Of a DNA stretch of 32,444 bases, positions 8,267 through 15,802 are shown in pieces. This DNA is from a virus. The position numbers and the translations under genes were made by a program. Position 1 is the stretch's first letter. Each line of letters opens with the position of its first letter. The stretch spans positions 1-32,444 of IMG/VR virus record IMGVR_UViG_3300042568_000254. One strand, written 5' to 3'. The notes beneath the pieces were generated by a model that saw only the letters and a program-made list of their open reading frames with translations, was not told where the DNA came from and searched no databases.

Positions 8267-11200
8267 GTACAGCACGAACCAGTAATCCAACGACTATACC
8301 TGGTATTTCTACGCCGCCTGCGGATGTATCCCCAGCGCTTCGTAAGTACCTTGAGACCCTGGCAGAAACAATTGAAATCCGACTTGGGCGTCGTGGTGAT
8401 CCGCGTGATCGAGCGATTACACTTCGTGAGTTGATTGATTCTGGACTGGCTACTGAACTGGCTGCACGTCCGTTTAACCCAAATACTGGTGGCGGACCTA
8501 CGTTTCAACCGCCTTATGACAGCACTGTGCCGCCTACGCCGACTGGGTTTACGGCTAACGGGGGCTACGCGCTTGTTACGTTGTTTTGGGACTACCCGAA
8601 ATACGGTCCTCACGCGCACACAGAGATCTGGCGCAATAGCGCGAACATTATTGGCGACGCGCAGCTAGTCGGCATTAGTTCTGGTTTGTCGTTTGTTGAC
8701 CCTGTTGGCGAGGGCGCGTCGTTTTACTACTGGATTCGCCACGTTTCTGCGTCTGAGGTTTATGGCCCGTTTAACTCTGCAAACGGCACACTAGCTCAGA
8801 CAGCTTTGAACGTAACGTTGCTGTTGGCTACGTTGAATGGGGCTATTACTGAGTCTCAGTTGACTCAGGCGCTTGGGTCGCGAATTAATCTGATAGACGC
8901 TAGTGCTCTTACAGTTAATTCTGTTGCTTATCGGGTAGCCCAAGAAGCGACGGCTCGTTCTACGGCTATTTCAAATGAGGCCGCTGCGCGTGCTGCGGCT
9001 ATTACTTCTGCTGTAGATACATTGCAAGCCCAGATCAATGATCTTTCTGCTATCGCCGAATACAATAACTCTACGGCTTACGTTACCGGAGAACTGGTAA
9101 CTTACAACGGATTTTTGTACAAAGCTAAAAGTGCTACTACTGGCAATCTGCCGACTAATACAACTTACTGGGAGCTGCTAGGCGAGTACAGCAGTCTTGC
9201 TGACATTGTTGATCAGAACGCTGCGTCAATTGTTCAGATCAACACGATTAATGCTACTAGTACTTCAGCCGCGTCGCAGGCTATTCAATCTGTAACAGCT
9301 ACTGTTAACAACCCGACAACGGGAGTGGTTGCTACTTCTAGTGCGCTTGGAGCGTTGACTACTAGAGTTTCAACTGCAGAAGGAAACATAGTATCGAATA
9401 GTTCAGCGATTACTTCGTTGAATAATGCTGTAACTAGCCCTACTACTGGTCTTGCTACCAAAGCTTCGTCTTCTGCGTTGAGTGCTTTAGATAGTCGTGT
9501 AACGGCTGCAGAGGGGGTGAATACTTCACAGTCTACGTCGCTTACGTCGCTGCAAAATACTATCGATCATCCTACTACTGGTCTTGCTGCCAAAGCTTCG
9601 TCGACGGCTTTAAGTGCTTTAGATAGTCGTGTAACTACCGCTGAAGGTACGGTAGCGTCCCAAGGGACGTCGATAACGAATCTTAATAATACGATTAATC
9701 ATCCTACTACTGGGCTTGCTGCCAAAGCTTCGTCTTCTGCGTTGAGTGCTTTGGACAGTCGTGTATCTAGCGCTGAAGGCACGATCTCGTCTCAAGGGAC
9801 GTCGATAACCAATCTTAATAATACGATTAATCATCCTACTACTGGTCTTGCCACCAGAGCTTCGTCAACGGCTTTGAGTGCTTTAACTAGTAGGGTAACG
9901 GCTACTGAGGAAACAAATACGTCTCAAAGTGATTCTATAACTACGCTTGGCAATACAGTAAATGACCCGACTACTGGACTATCTACCAGGGCTTCGTCAA
10001 CGGCTTTGAGTGCTTTAACTAGTAGGGTAACGGCTACTGAGGAAACAAATACGTCTCAAAGTGGAGCTATAACTACGCTTGGCAATACTGTTAACCATCC
10101 TACTACTGGTCTTGCTACTAGAGCTTCGTCAACGGCTTTAACTGCTTTAACTAGTCGTGTATCTAGTACCGAGGAAGATATAACGGCTCAAAGTGAGTTG
10201 ATTACGGCTCTTGGAACTACTGTAAACAATCCTACTACCGGTCTTGTGGCTACGTCTAATGCTGTGAGTCTGTTAAGGAGTGAGATATTTCCTAACGGTA
10301 CAGCTGAAGCCTCGTACATTGATCAAGTTAATGCTGCGGTTGGTGCTAATGCATCGGCTATTCAGGCTGAAGCTACAGCACGCGCAGAGGCTGACGGTAC
10401 TTTGTTTGGGCAGTACACCGTAAAGGTTGACCTGAACGGGTATGTGTCTGGCTTTGGGCTTGCTTCTACCGTTAATAATGCAGCGCCGTTTTCTGAGTTT
10501 ACTGTTCGCGCCGATCGGTTTGCGATTGCGTCACCAGCTCCGCCTGTGGGCTCTCGAGTTATTACCCCGTTTGTAGTCCAGACAACAACTCAGGTTATTA
10601 ACGGTATTACGGTTCCCGCAGGCGTCTTCATGGACGCTGCTTTTATTAAAAATGGCACTATAACCAACGTCAAGATTGGTCTTGGTGAAATCGATAACGC
10701 TAGGATAGCAAACCTTAGCGCCGATAAGATTAATGCTGGCCGACTAAACGCTGCATATATAGCTATTGATAATACTGTTCTTGATACTTACTTTGACCCT
10801 AGTATTAATCAAGAGCGTTTGTACATTCCTAATGCGCGAATAAACAATGCGCAGATTAAGGACCTAGCAGTTACTACCGGAAAAATTAACGACCTGGCTG
10901 TCAGCACGCTAAAAATTGCAGGCAACGCCATTACGCAACCAGAGGTATATACAGCGGGTGACGTATACATTCCAAACAACTCATCAGCTGCGATTCAGTT
11001 AACAAACAGCGGCGTTGCAGAAAACTACAACTTTGTTGGCGCTGGCAATGGAGACTACGAGTACCAGTTGATCTACATTGATCCAGAATTTGGATTCGCA
11101 CAATATGACTACGTTTATGTAGGCCCTAACAACGGCGATTACGTTCGAGTGCTGGTTTACAGTGCTCCGACATTTACAAACGCGATCACTGTTATCGAAA

Positions 11201-11556
11201 CCCCAACAGTTACCGTTGGGGTTGATGCGACAGCTGCTGTGCAGATTGTGTACTACGGAACACATGACGGTTCGATTTACACTTTTAACGACTCCGGACA
11301 GCATCTTTTCATGTTGCTTGACACTGGGTCCGGGTATCGTCTCGTTGCACAACAGCAGGTCGGTCTGCGGACAGACAGTAGCGCAGACACGATGGCATCG
11401 CTGCCGATAGCCATGACGTTTACGGCGAGAAACATCACGACCGCGCGAGTCAAGATCTTGACTGGAAGTCGCCGTGTGGACTTGCCGATGGGTAATTTCA
11501 GTAATGCATGCTGGTTACGAAACAGCACTATTTCATTGCTGGGGGCAAAGCGATGA
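8263..11556 (+). CDS. Long tail fibre / tail-tip protein with tandem coiled-coil repeats
   Basis: This 1097-residue protein starts in an ATGA overlap. In order it shows: an N-terminal region; an Fn3-like domain at about 90-170 (VTLFWDYPKYGPHAHTEIWR); Ala-rich helices (QEATARSTAISNEAAARAA); a carbohydrate-binding-like WxxxxxY module (YVTGELVTYNGFLYKAKSAT) near 275; seven tandem repeats of 42-44 residues (about 351-656); a DUF1983-like segment with FTVRADRFAIASP at about 745-757; then KINAGRLNAAYIAID and a beta-rich tail. The C-terminal half resembles the part after the core of lambda J-type tip proteins. A trimeric fibre is inferred from the L..L..R heptad-like repeats. Receptor unknown. Confidence 0.88.
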   Translation: MSTARTSNPTTIPGISTPPADVSPALRKYLETLAETIEIRLGRRGDPRDRAITLRELIDSGLATELAARPFNPNTGGGPTFQPPYDSTVPPTPTGFTANGGYALVTLFWDYPKYGPHAHTEIWRNSANIIGDAQLVGISSGLSFVDPVGEGASFYYWIRHVSASEVYGPFNSANGTLAQTALNVTLLLATLNGAITESQLTQALGSRINLIDASALTVNSVAYRVAQEATARSTAISNEAAARAAAITSAVDTLQAQINDLSAIAEYNNSTAYVTGELVTYNGFLYKAKSATTGNLPTNTTYWELLGEYSSLADIVDQNAASIVQINTINATSTSAASQAIQSVTATVNNPTTGVVATSSALGALTTRVSTAEGNIVSNSSAITSLNNAVTSPTTGLATKASSSALSALDSRVTAAEGVNTSQSTSLTSLQNTIDHPTTGLAAKASSTALSALDSRVTTAEGTVASQGTSITNLNNTINHPTTGLAAKASSSALSALDSRVSSAEGTISSQGTSITNLNNTINHPTTGLATRASSTALSALTSRVTATEETNTSQSDSITTLGNTVNDPTTGLSTRASSTALSALTSRVTATEETNTSQSGAITTLGNTVNHPTTGLATRASSTALTALTSRVSSTEEDITAQSELITALGTTVNNPTTGLVATSNAVSLLRSEIFPNGTAEASYIDQVNAAVGANASAIQAEATARAEADGTLFGQYTVKVDLNGYVSGFGLASTVNNAAPFSEFTVRADRFAIASPAPPVGSRVITPFVVQTTTQVINGITVPAGVFMDAAFIKNGTITNVKIGLGEIDNARIANLSADKINAGRLNAAYIAIDNTVLDTYFDPSINQERLYIPNARINNAQIKDLAVTTGKINDLAVSTLKIAGNAITQPEVYTAGDVYIPNNSSAAIQLTNSGVAENYNFVGAGNGDYEYQLIYIDPEFGFAQYDYVYVGPNNGDYVRVLVYSAPTFTNAITVIETPTVTVGVDATAAVQIVYYGTHDGSIYTFNDSGQHLFMLLDTGSGYRLVAQQQVGLRTDSSADTMASLPIAMTFTARNITTARVKILTGSRRVDLPMGNFSNACWLRNSTISLLGAKR
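9313..10230 (+). repeat. Seven tandem 126-132 bp coding repeats
   Basis: Six 44-residue units and one 42-residue first unit each begin PTTG and carry ASS(T/S)ALSAL(D/T)SRV..(A/T)E. Total length is 918 bp. At DNA level the copies at 9859-9930 and 9991-10062 share an identical 72-base stretch, and units 3 and 4 share another long block. Recent duplication or unequal recombination is therefore likely. An eighth, partial unit begins at 10231. Confidence 0.95.
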
Positions 11557-11924
11557 GCTTTATGGTCGTGTTCGACGCAAGCGGTAAGTGCAAGTATGTA
11601 CTTGACGGAAGCCCAGACGCTGTCGACGTTAGCGGCGAGGCTGCGGTTGTACACACGGACGAGAAGGTAGACCCGAATACGGTGTGGTACGACTACGCGG
11701 CTAGCAAAATGCTACCGCGCACTCCGTTTAGAATTTTTGTTTCGCGAAACAAGATTGAACGGATACCTGCCGATGCTATCGCACACGTTGGCTCTGATTC
11801 ATTTGTGGTGAGCGACGGCTTTATTGAGCTTGAGGTTGATTACGCGCAGAAAGTAATTGTGACGCTGTTGCATGTGCGCCACTTAGATAGGGTTGTGGAG
11901 GTTCAGTGTGAAGCTGAAGGTTAA
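11553..11924 (+). CDS. Small tail-region protein
   Basis: I chose the ATG at 11553 because it overlaps the fibre stop as ATGA; an upstream start at 11508 would lie inside the fibre gene. The product has 123 residues, MSFMVVFDASGKCKYVLDGSPDAV at its start, and a beta-rich body (KIERIPADAIAHVGSDSFVVSDGFIELEV). I do not recognise a named family. Position directly after a fibre suggests a fibre chaperone or tail-associated protein. Confidence 0.75.
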   Translation: MSFMVVFDASGKCKYVLDGSPDAVDVSGEAAVVHTDEKVDPNTVWYDYAASKMLPRTPFRIFVSRNKIERIPADAIAHVGSDSFVVSDGFIELEVDYAQKVIVTLLHVRHLDRVVEVQCEAEG

Positions 11925-12087
11925 ACAAGATTACGTAGAGATTCGTCGCAAGGAGTACCCAGCGATCGGGGATCAGTTAGACGCTCTTTGGAAGGGCGGG
12001 GTTGACCTGGAGCAGATGCGGGAGAAAGTGCTACAGGTAAAGCAGAAGTATCCTAAACCGACCGGAGACGACAATGCACAAGGGTAA
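11908..12087 (+). CDS. Small conserved tail-cluster protein (59 aa)
   Basis: GTG start at 11908 with TGGAGG about 8 bases upstream; a longer frame from 11893 is less likely. The product begins MKLKVKQDYVEIRRKEYPAIGDQLDALWKGG and ends in a helix (EKVLQVKQKYPKP). The 'RxKEYPxIxDQLDALWKGG' pattern is a frequent small gene in phage tail clusters. Function is unknown. It overlaps the previous gene by 17 bases. Confidence 0.8.
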   Translation: MKLKVKQDYVEIRRKEYPAIGDQLDALWKGGVDLEQMREKVLQVKQKYPKPTGDDNAQG

Positions 12088-12178
12088 AAAATGCGTTCTT
12101 AATGCGCCGGTTAAGCCAATTAAGATGGAAAAAAAGAAGCCATCTAAGGGCTACTCTTCTCCTAAAAAGAAAGGGTAG
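12074..12178 (+). CDS. Possible lysine-rich micro-protein (34 aa)
   Basis: ATG at 12074 with GGAG at 12063-12066, overlapping the end of the previous gene. The product starts MHKGKKCVLNAPVKPIK and about a third of its residues are lysine. Similar tiny basic proteins occur at the ends of phage tail operons. The call rests on spacing, ribosome site and strong charge bias alone. Confidence 0.45.
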   Translation: MHKGKKCVLNAPVKPIKMEKKKPSKGYSSPKKKG

Positions 12179-12208
12179 AATAACCAGCTATGAATTGAGG
12201 GGGTTAGT

Positions 12209-12520
12209 ATGCCTGCTGCTAAACGCATTGATGATGGTATTCCAAAATCGTTTAGCCTAGCTGGGCACAAGATTGAAGTAGTTAACATCCCCCGCAGTAA
12301 GTGGAAGAACGGTAAAAACTGCGTTGGTATGTGGCTGCCGGACAAGTACCGGATTGAGCTGCATGGTTCGTTAGAAGGTACGAACCGCCAGCAGGTGTTT
12401 TTGCATGAAGCCGTGCACGCTATTCTTGACGTGGCTGGATATTATGAGATGTCAGAAGATGAGGCCCTGGTAGACAGGCTGTCTCATCTCCTGCATCACA
12501 TGCTCGTGTCCATGGAATAG
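12209..12520 (+). CDS. HExxH zincin-like protein
   Basis: The 103-residue protein has GAGGGGG at 12195-12201 upstream of its ATG. It carries HEAVH at residues 66-70 and a downstream DEALVDRLSH segment in which Glu85 could be the third metal ligand. This is the plan of small zincin-like proteins (the IrrE/ImmA-like group). The N-terminus has a beta hairpin (HKIEVVNIPRS) and GMWLPDKYRIEL. It probably binds zinc, but no substrate can be named. It is the last plus-strand late gene before the convergent point. Confidence 0.75.
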   Translation: MPAAKRIDDGIPKSFSLAGHKIEVVNIPRSKWKNGKNCVGMWLPDKYRIELHGSLEGTNRQQVFLHEAVHAILDVAGYYEMSEDEALVDRLSHLLHHMLVSME

Positions 12521-12523
12521 TTG

Positions 12524-12751
12524 TCAGTTTCTAGGGTCTAGGTTCCGTAGCCATTGGATATACCAACTGGCTTTGCCTGCTTCTTGGACTGGGTTGTCTT
12601 TTTTACCGTGTCTCCACAGGTAAGCTATAGCGCTGCCTTTACAATAGCCTGTAAATTCTTCAGGCGTTAGACATACACGAAGAGCGTCGATGCACTCGAT
12701 CTCTCCTTTGTAGTGATCTGGGCTTACTGCGTCTGTAATTTTTTTGTTCAT
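12524..12751 (-). CDS. DUF3310 protein (T7 gp1.7-like family)
   Basis: The 75-residue protein shows the DUF3310 signatures HYKGEIECIDAL (about 13-24) and EEFTGYCKGSAIAYLWRHGKK (31-51), followed by EAGKASWYIQWL. The family includes T7 gp1.7, a nucleotide kinase. Whether this short member has that activity is not established. It overlaps the upstream gene by an ATGA junction and is the last gene of the long minus-strand operon. Confidence 0.88.
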   Translation of the reverse strand: MNKKITDAVSPDHYKGEIECIDALRVCLTPEEFTGYCKGSAIAYLWRHGKKDNPVQEAGKASWYIQWLRNLDPRN

Positions 12752-13005
12752 TTTGGTACTTTTTGTTTTCTCGCCCGAATTGCTGCACCGATGTCGTAGT
12801 CCATACCCTCTCGGTAGAATTCATCGGCTAACTTTGCACACGCCTCCCGCTCGGTTTCTGCGACGAGGGCGGCGAAGCGTTGGTCACGAACTTCCAACCA
12901 TATCTCGACCCGTGACTTTCCGGGGTGATATTCGCCTTTTTCGTAGATAGTGTCGGCGTAATCTTCGGCCTCCCGCGCCATGCGGATGATGTCCTCGCGT
13001 GTCAT
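12748..13005 (-). CDS. MTREDI-family small protein, copy 1
   Basis: The 85-residue product starts MTREDIIRMAREAEDYADT and contains RFAALVAETEREACAKLADE, ending in an AAIRARK helix. The family is common in phage early regions with no known function. It is one of three tandem paralogues, each joined to the next by ATGA. Ribosome site GAGGAGG lies in the upstream gene's end. Confidence 0.85.
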   Translation of the reverse strand: MTREDIIRMAREAEDYADTIYEKGEYHPGKSRVEIWLEVRDQRFAALVAETEREACAKLADEFYREGMDYDIGAAIRARKQKVPK

Positions 13006-13244
13006 TTGCCCCTCCTCGCACGGATTGCGTTAACGATTTCCTGCGCGTTGTTGTCGCTGATGCACAGCCCGTAAACGATTGGGCAAATCGCCTCCCGCTC
13101 GGCCTCCCGCTCGGCTGCTGCAACGAGGGCGGCGAAGCGTATCAGCGACGGATGCAAAATCCAGCGTGTCGTGCCGGAGTCGAATGTGTAGTCCATCCGT
13201 ACTCCCGCCTCCCTCGCCATGTGCATGATGTCCTCGCGTGTCAT
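13002..13244 (-). CDS. MTREDI-family small protein, copy 2
   Basis: I chose the ATG at 13244 (MTREDIMHMAREAGVRMDY), which makes an ATGA overlap with copy 3; a longer frame to 13301 would add 19 unrelated residues. The 80-residue protein keeps the shared RFAALVAAAEREAEREA core and the NAIRARRGK end. The middle (FDSGTTRWILHPS) differs from the other copies, as expected for a variable insert. Confidence 0.82.
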   Translation of the reverse strand: MTREDIMHMAREAGVRMDYTFDSGTTRWILHPSLIRFAALVAAAEREAEREAICPIVYGLCISDNNAQEIVNAIRARRGK

Positions 13245-13537
13245 TTGCTCCCCCTCTCTTCGATCAGATGGACGATGTGGTCGCATGCAACTGCCGCGCA
13301 CAGTGCATAATTTCCCCCCAGCGGTGCGTAAAGCCGCCCGCCCACCCTGTACTCTGCAGCATGCTCCTGCGCCAGTTTCTTACACGCCTCCCGCTCGGCT
13401 TCTGCGACGAGGGCGGCGAAGAGTTCAGTTTTCTGCCAAGCGTCTTCGCTTGCTAGCCCCATAGCGTAGTCAGGGAATCCCGCCTCCCGCGCCATCCTGA
13501 TGATGTCCTCGCGGGGCAGGGTGATGTTGTCGGTCAT
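13241..13537 (-). CDS. MTREDI-family small protein, copy 3
   Basis: A 98-residue protein beginning MTDNITLPREDIIRMAREAGF, so the shared motif starts at residue 8. It then has FAALVAEAEREACKKLAQEH and a longer C-terminal part (GGRLYAPLGGNYALCAAV). It is the most upstream and most diverged member of the tandem set. Its start overlaps the upstream stop by ATGA. Confidence 0.82.
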   Translation of the reverse strand: MTDNITLPREDIIRMAREAGFPDYAMGLASEDAWQKTELFAALVAEAEREACKKLAQEHAAEYRVGGRLYAPLGGNYALCAAVACDHIVHLIEERGSK

Positions 13538-13725
13538 CGCTGCCTCTCCATCCGTTCCATCTCGCTGCTCAGGGCTTCCAAGTCAGCGCGAAGTCCTTCC
13601 AACTCCTTAGCGTATTTGTAGCACCGCTCACGCAGTTGACGAATCTCCCGGCGGTACTCATCTGGAGTATGTGCCATCTTGTCCCACTCGTCATCGAACA
13701 GGTCAGGTTGATATTGAATGGTCAT
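13534..13725 (-). CDS. Small coiled-coil protein
   Basis: The ATG at 13725 fits an ATGA overlap with the upstream gene and gives 63 residues (MTIQYQPDLFDDEWDKMAHT). A five-residue longer form is possible. Residues about 22-60 form a charged helix (YRREIRQLRERCYKYAKELEGL) likely to be a coiled coil. Function unknown. Confidence 0.75.
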   Translation of the reverse strand: MTIQYQPDLFDDEWDKMAHTPDEYRREIRQLRERCYKYAKELEGLRADLEALSSEMERMERQR

Positions 13726-13925
13726 GGCTCTCTCATCCAAGCGTCATAAGCATCATGGCGCAGCTGTGCTACCTGATCTTCTAGCTTGTTAATTTCAATC
13801 ATGTATGAGTTGATGCGGCTACGAAGTTCGTAGATTTCAGTCCACAGTTTGCTAACGGTATCGAGTTTGTAATCCATTTCACGTTGCCAAGCATGTTCTT
13901 GATTTTCATGGTATTGGTTTGACAT
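13722..13925 (-). CDS. Small coiled-coil protein
   Basis: A 67-residue, mostly helical protein with a heptad-like stretch (VSKLWTEIYELRSRINSYMI). Its ATG has AAGGA about 8 bases upstream. It overlaps both neighbours. It resembles its downstream neighbour in length and coiled-coil character, but clear sequence homology is not visible. Function unknown. Confidence 0.75.
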   Translation of the reverse strand: MSNQYHENQEHAWQREMDYKLDTVSKLWTEIYELRSRINSYMIEINKLEDQVAQLRHDAYDAWMREP

Positions 13926-14136
13926 CGGAGGGTCCTTGTTTTCGGATGATGTAGTTGTATTGCTTTATACCGCGACTTACAGCAGATCCAATAACTGATT
14001 GTTTTATTCCCCAGGCCACGACTAAGTCTTTATATCGTAATGGTATATCCAACAAGTGAGCTAGTTGTTTCCTACGAGCTAGGATGATGTACTGTTCTAA
14101 AGAAAGCCGGGGGGTATATCTGGATGGTTTAGCCAT
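13906..14136 (-). CDS. Small helix-turn-helix-like protein
   Basis: The 76-residue protein contains RRKQLAHLLDIPLRYKDLVV followed by AWGIKQSVIGSAVSRGIKQY. The second segment has the spacing of a helix-turn-helix recognition unit (residues about 36-60). Small phage proteins with this pattern are likely DNA-binding. Target unknown; regulation of nearby genes is only a guess. It overlaps the upstream gene by 8 bases. Confidence 0.72.
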   Translation of the reverse strand: MAKPSRYTPRLSLEQYIILARRKQLAHLLDIPLRYKDLVVAWGIKQSVIGSAVSRGIKQYNYIIRKQGPSDVKPIP

Positions 14137-14335
14137 AGGATAGAGCCGTTTTGAGTTCAGATACTTGTCCTTCTAGGGTAACCACCCGTAAACGAAGGTC
14201 TTGTATCAGTTGTTCTTGTGTAGAGATCAACTGGGTTTGGACCACAGCTAAATTGTCTGCTCTATCGATTGCTTCTCGGAGAACAGCTAGTTTTGCTTTA
14301 TCTAAAAGCGTTTGTTGGTGGCTATCTAATACCAT
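14129..14335 (-). CDS. Small coiled-coil protein
   Basis: I chose the ATG at 14335 (MVLDSHQQTLLDKAKLAVLR) because AAGGTA precedes it; the longer start at 14368 has no ribosome site. The 68-residue product is almost wholly helical with a heptad pattern (LRLRVVTLEGQVSELKTAL). Its 5' end overlaps the nuclease gene by 14 bases. Function unknown. Confidence 0.75.
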   Translation of the reverse strand: MVLDSHQQTLLDKAKLAVLREAIDRADNLAVVQTQLISTQEQLIQDLRLRVVTLEGQVSELKTALSYG

Positions 14336-14723
14336 GGGATACCTTGTTGTGTATCCATACGGATACATTGTTGAAAGTTACTGCTTGTGAAAGGAACTCT
14401 TCTTTTGACAAAGTAGAGTCCCATGCTTTGTTTTGCAAAATTACTGCTTGTTTCTCACACCCAATTACAACTGCTACAGGCTGGTTGTATTGATGCATGG
14501 CGTTTAGCCAATGGATCTGCTGGGCAGAAAGCGTTGTTTTTATCGGGCTTGTGGGACGTTTTGGAAAAGCTTTTACGTACTTGTATTCGACAAATAGTGT
14601 GCTGGCGGGGCCCGCGTAAAATGCGTCGGGTACCCCACCAGCAAACGTATCATGGATCTTCCACCGGAAAACCTCCGGTGGAAGATATCCATGCACAGCT
14701 CGTATAAAGCTGTGTTCGTTCAT
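14322..14723 (-). CDS. VRR-NUC-like PD-(D/E)XK nuclease
   Basis: The 133-residue protein has the compact nuclease signature: GGVPDAFY with Asp33, VEYKYV with Glu46 and Lys48, and LSAQQIHWL with Gln69. This is the D...ExK...Q order of phage VRR-NUC or Holliday-junction-resolvase-like enzymes. Metal-dependent cleavage of branched or flap DNA is the likely role. It starts 9 bases after the upstream stop and lacks a clear ribosome site, suggesting coupling. A perfect 12-bp hairpin lies within its 5' coding part. Confidence 0.82.
   Translation of the reverse strand: MNEHSFIRAVHGYLPPEVFRWKIHDTFAGGVPDAFYAGPASTLFVEYKYVKAFPKRPTSPIKTTLSAQQIHWLNAMHQYNQPVAVVIGCEKQAVILQNKAWDSTLSKEEFLSQAVTFNNVSVWIHNKVSHGIR
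14656..14686 (-). repeat. Perfect 12-bp inverted repeat inside the nuclease gene
   Basis: ATCTTCCACCGG at 14656-14667 pairs with CCGGTGGAAGAT at 14675-14686 around a 7-base loop. In the transcript it spans the codons for residues about 13-23. It has no U-tract and is not a terminator. Confidence 0.9.
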
Positions 14724-14732
14724 CGGCTATAG

Positions 14733-15407
14733 TTAGCCAATGTCTCGGCCAGAGTGCTGAGCATAAACTGCTTTTGCGTACTCATAGTCTTCTTCGGTAG
14801 CCCAGCCTACGAACTCAGCTTCGAGGTTCATAAACTGAGCACCGGCTTTGTTGGTAACTGAAACGGACTTGAGTTTCCACAAGCCAGAGAACCGATTACC
14901 ACCCTTGAGGCCGATCATTGAGTTCCAGTTACGCGAGATACGCATCTTGGAGCTGGAGAAGTCCATGATTACGGGAGTACGATCAAGTTCACCGGTTTCC
15001 GGATTCTTGACCAACAGGACATGCGAATGCGTGTCCGTAATCGTGTAATCCTGCGGCTTGTCTTGGGTCTTGATCGCTTCTGCAGCGGCGCTTTGTGAGG
15101 AGAAAGATCCGAGGATACCGCCGCCCGAATCACGGTTACGCCATACGACGAACTCGTTCTTGAAGAGGAGGCTAATGACGTACAGCTCTTCGCCGTAGTT
15201 TTGACCTGTCAAGGAGTTCAAGAAGTGACCAGGCTCAGCGCCTTGGATGTACTTTGAGTTGTACTTGTCTACCTCGTCTGACATCTTCTGGAGAAGCTTG
15301 ACGCGGGGGATGGTGACGTTCTGGCCAACGTTCTCGTTGCCGAGACCGGTGCCTTGCAGGACGTGTGCAGGAACGTTGGTTGATACAAGAGCGATTGCGT
15401 TAGACAT
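14733..15407 (-). CDS. Conserved phage protein, possible ssDNA-binding protein
   Basis: ATG with AGGAAG about 9 bases upstream. The 224-residue protein opens with NVTIPRVKLLQKMSDEVDKY, then beta-rich segments (YGEELYVISLLFKNEFVVWR; HSHVLLVKNPETGELDRTPV) and a final LWKLKSVSVTNKAGAQFMNL. It lies between the SNF2 helicase module and the VRR nuclease. Proteins of this type sit in phage recombination clusters and are often suspected to bind single-stranded DNA. No acidic C-terminal tail is visible, so the binding role is inference from context. Confidence 0.65.
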   Translation of the reverse strand: MSNAIALVSTNVPAHVLQGTGLGNENVGQNVTIPRVKLLQKMSDEVDKYNSKYIQGAEPGHFLNSLTGQNYGEELYVISLLFKNEFVVWRNRDSGGGILGSFSSQSAAAEAIKTQDKPQDYTITDTHSHVLLVKNPETGELDRTPVIMDFSSSKMRISRNWNSMIGLKGGNRFSGLWKLKSVSVTNKAGAQFMNLEAEFVGWATEEDYEYAKAVYAQHSGRDIG

Positions 15408-15427
15408 GTTTACTTATCTTCCTTTGT

Positions 15428-15802
15428 TTACAGTGAACGGAAATTGATCTTACGGATGGTCCTTGGTGAAAGGCCGGGGACTCCTTCCCCGAGTTTCAAC
15501 AGCTCTTTATAAGCTGTTGAGCTTACCCGTCGTTGGATCAAGCTAAAGTCACGGGTCGAGATAATGTGATTGTAGAGTGCATCCCAATCATCAACATCTG
15601 GAACTGTGTCTTCGTTAATCGATACTGAGTAGTCGCCGTTAGCAGTACGGGATAGACCCTCAGCATCCATTTTCTTTAAGAGCGCCAGGTCAATTTCGTC
15701 CTGGGCGGATTTCAAATCTTTAAGCCGAACGTTAAGTTGTTCGGTTTCGCGCTTGATCTCAGCGCGCTTTTCAATAAGGTCGTTGATGTTGACTTCAGTC
15801 AC
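15428..15802 (-). CDS. Conserved phage protein with N-terminal coiled coil
   Basis: GTG start at 15802 overlapping the helicase stop as GTGA. The 124-residue protein has a charged coiled coil (residues 8-45, IEKRAEIKRETEQLNVRLKD), then a C-terminal domain with VPDVDDWDALYNHIISTRDF, LIQRRVSS and GVPGLSPRT. The C-terminal pattern is frequent in phage genes beside helicases or single-strand annealing genes. Function unknown. A 9-bp perfect hairpin (15496-15520) lies in its coding region. Confidence 0.75.
   Translation of the reverse strand: MTEVNINDLIEKRAEIKRETEQLNVRLKDLKSAQDEIDLALLKKMDAEGLSRTANGDYSVSINEDTVPDVDDWDALYNHIISTRDFSLIQRRVSSTAYKELLKLGEGVPGLSPRTIRKINFRSL

Noticed and set aside
7403-8290. 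Minus-strand open frame of 295 aa opposite the 572-aa virion gene
   Set aside because: His/Arg-rich shadow of a well-supported structural gene, running against the operon.
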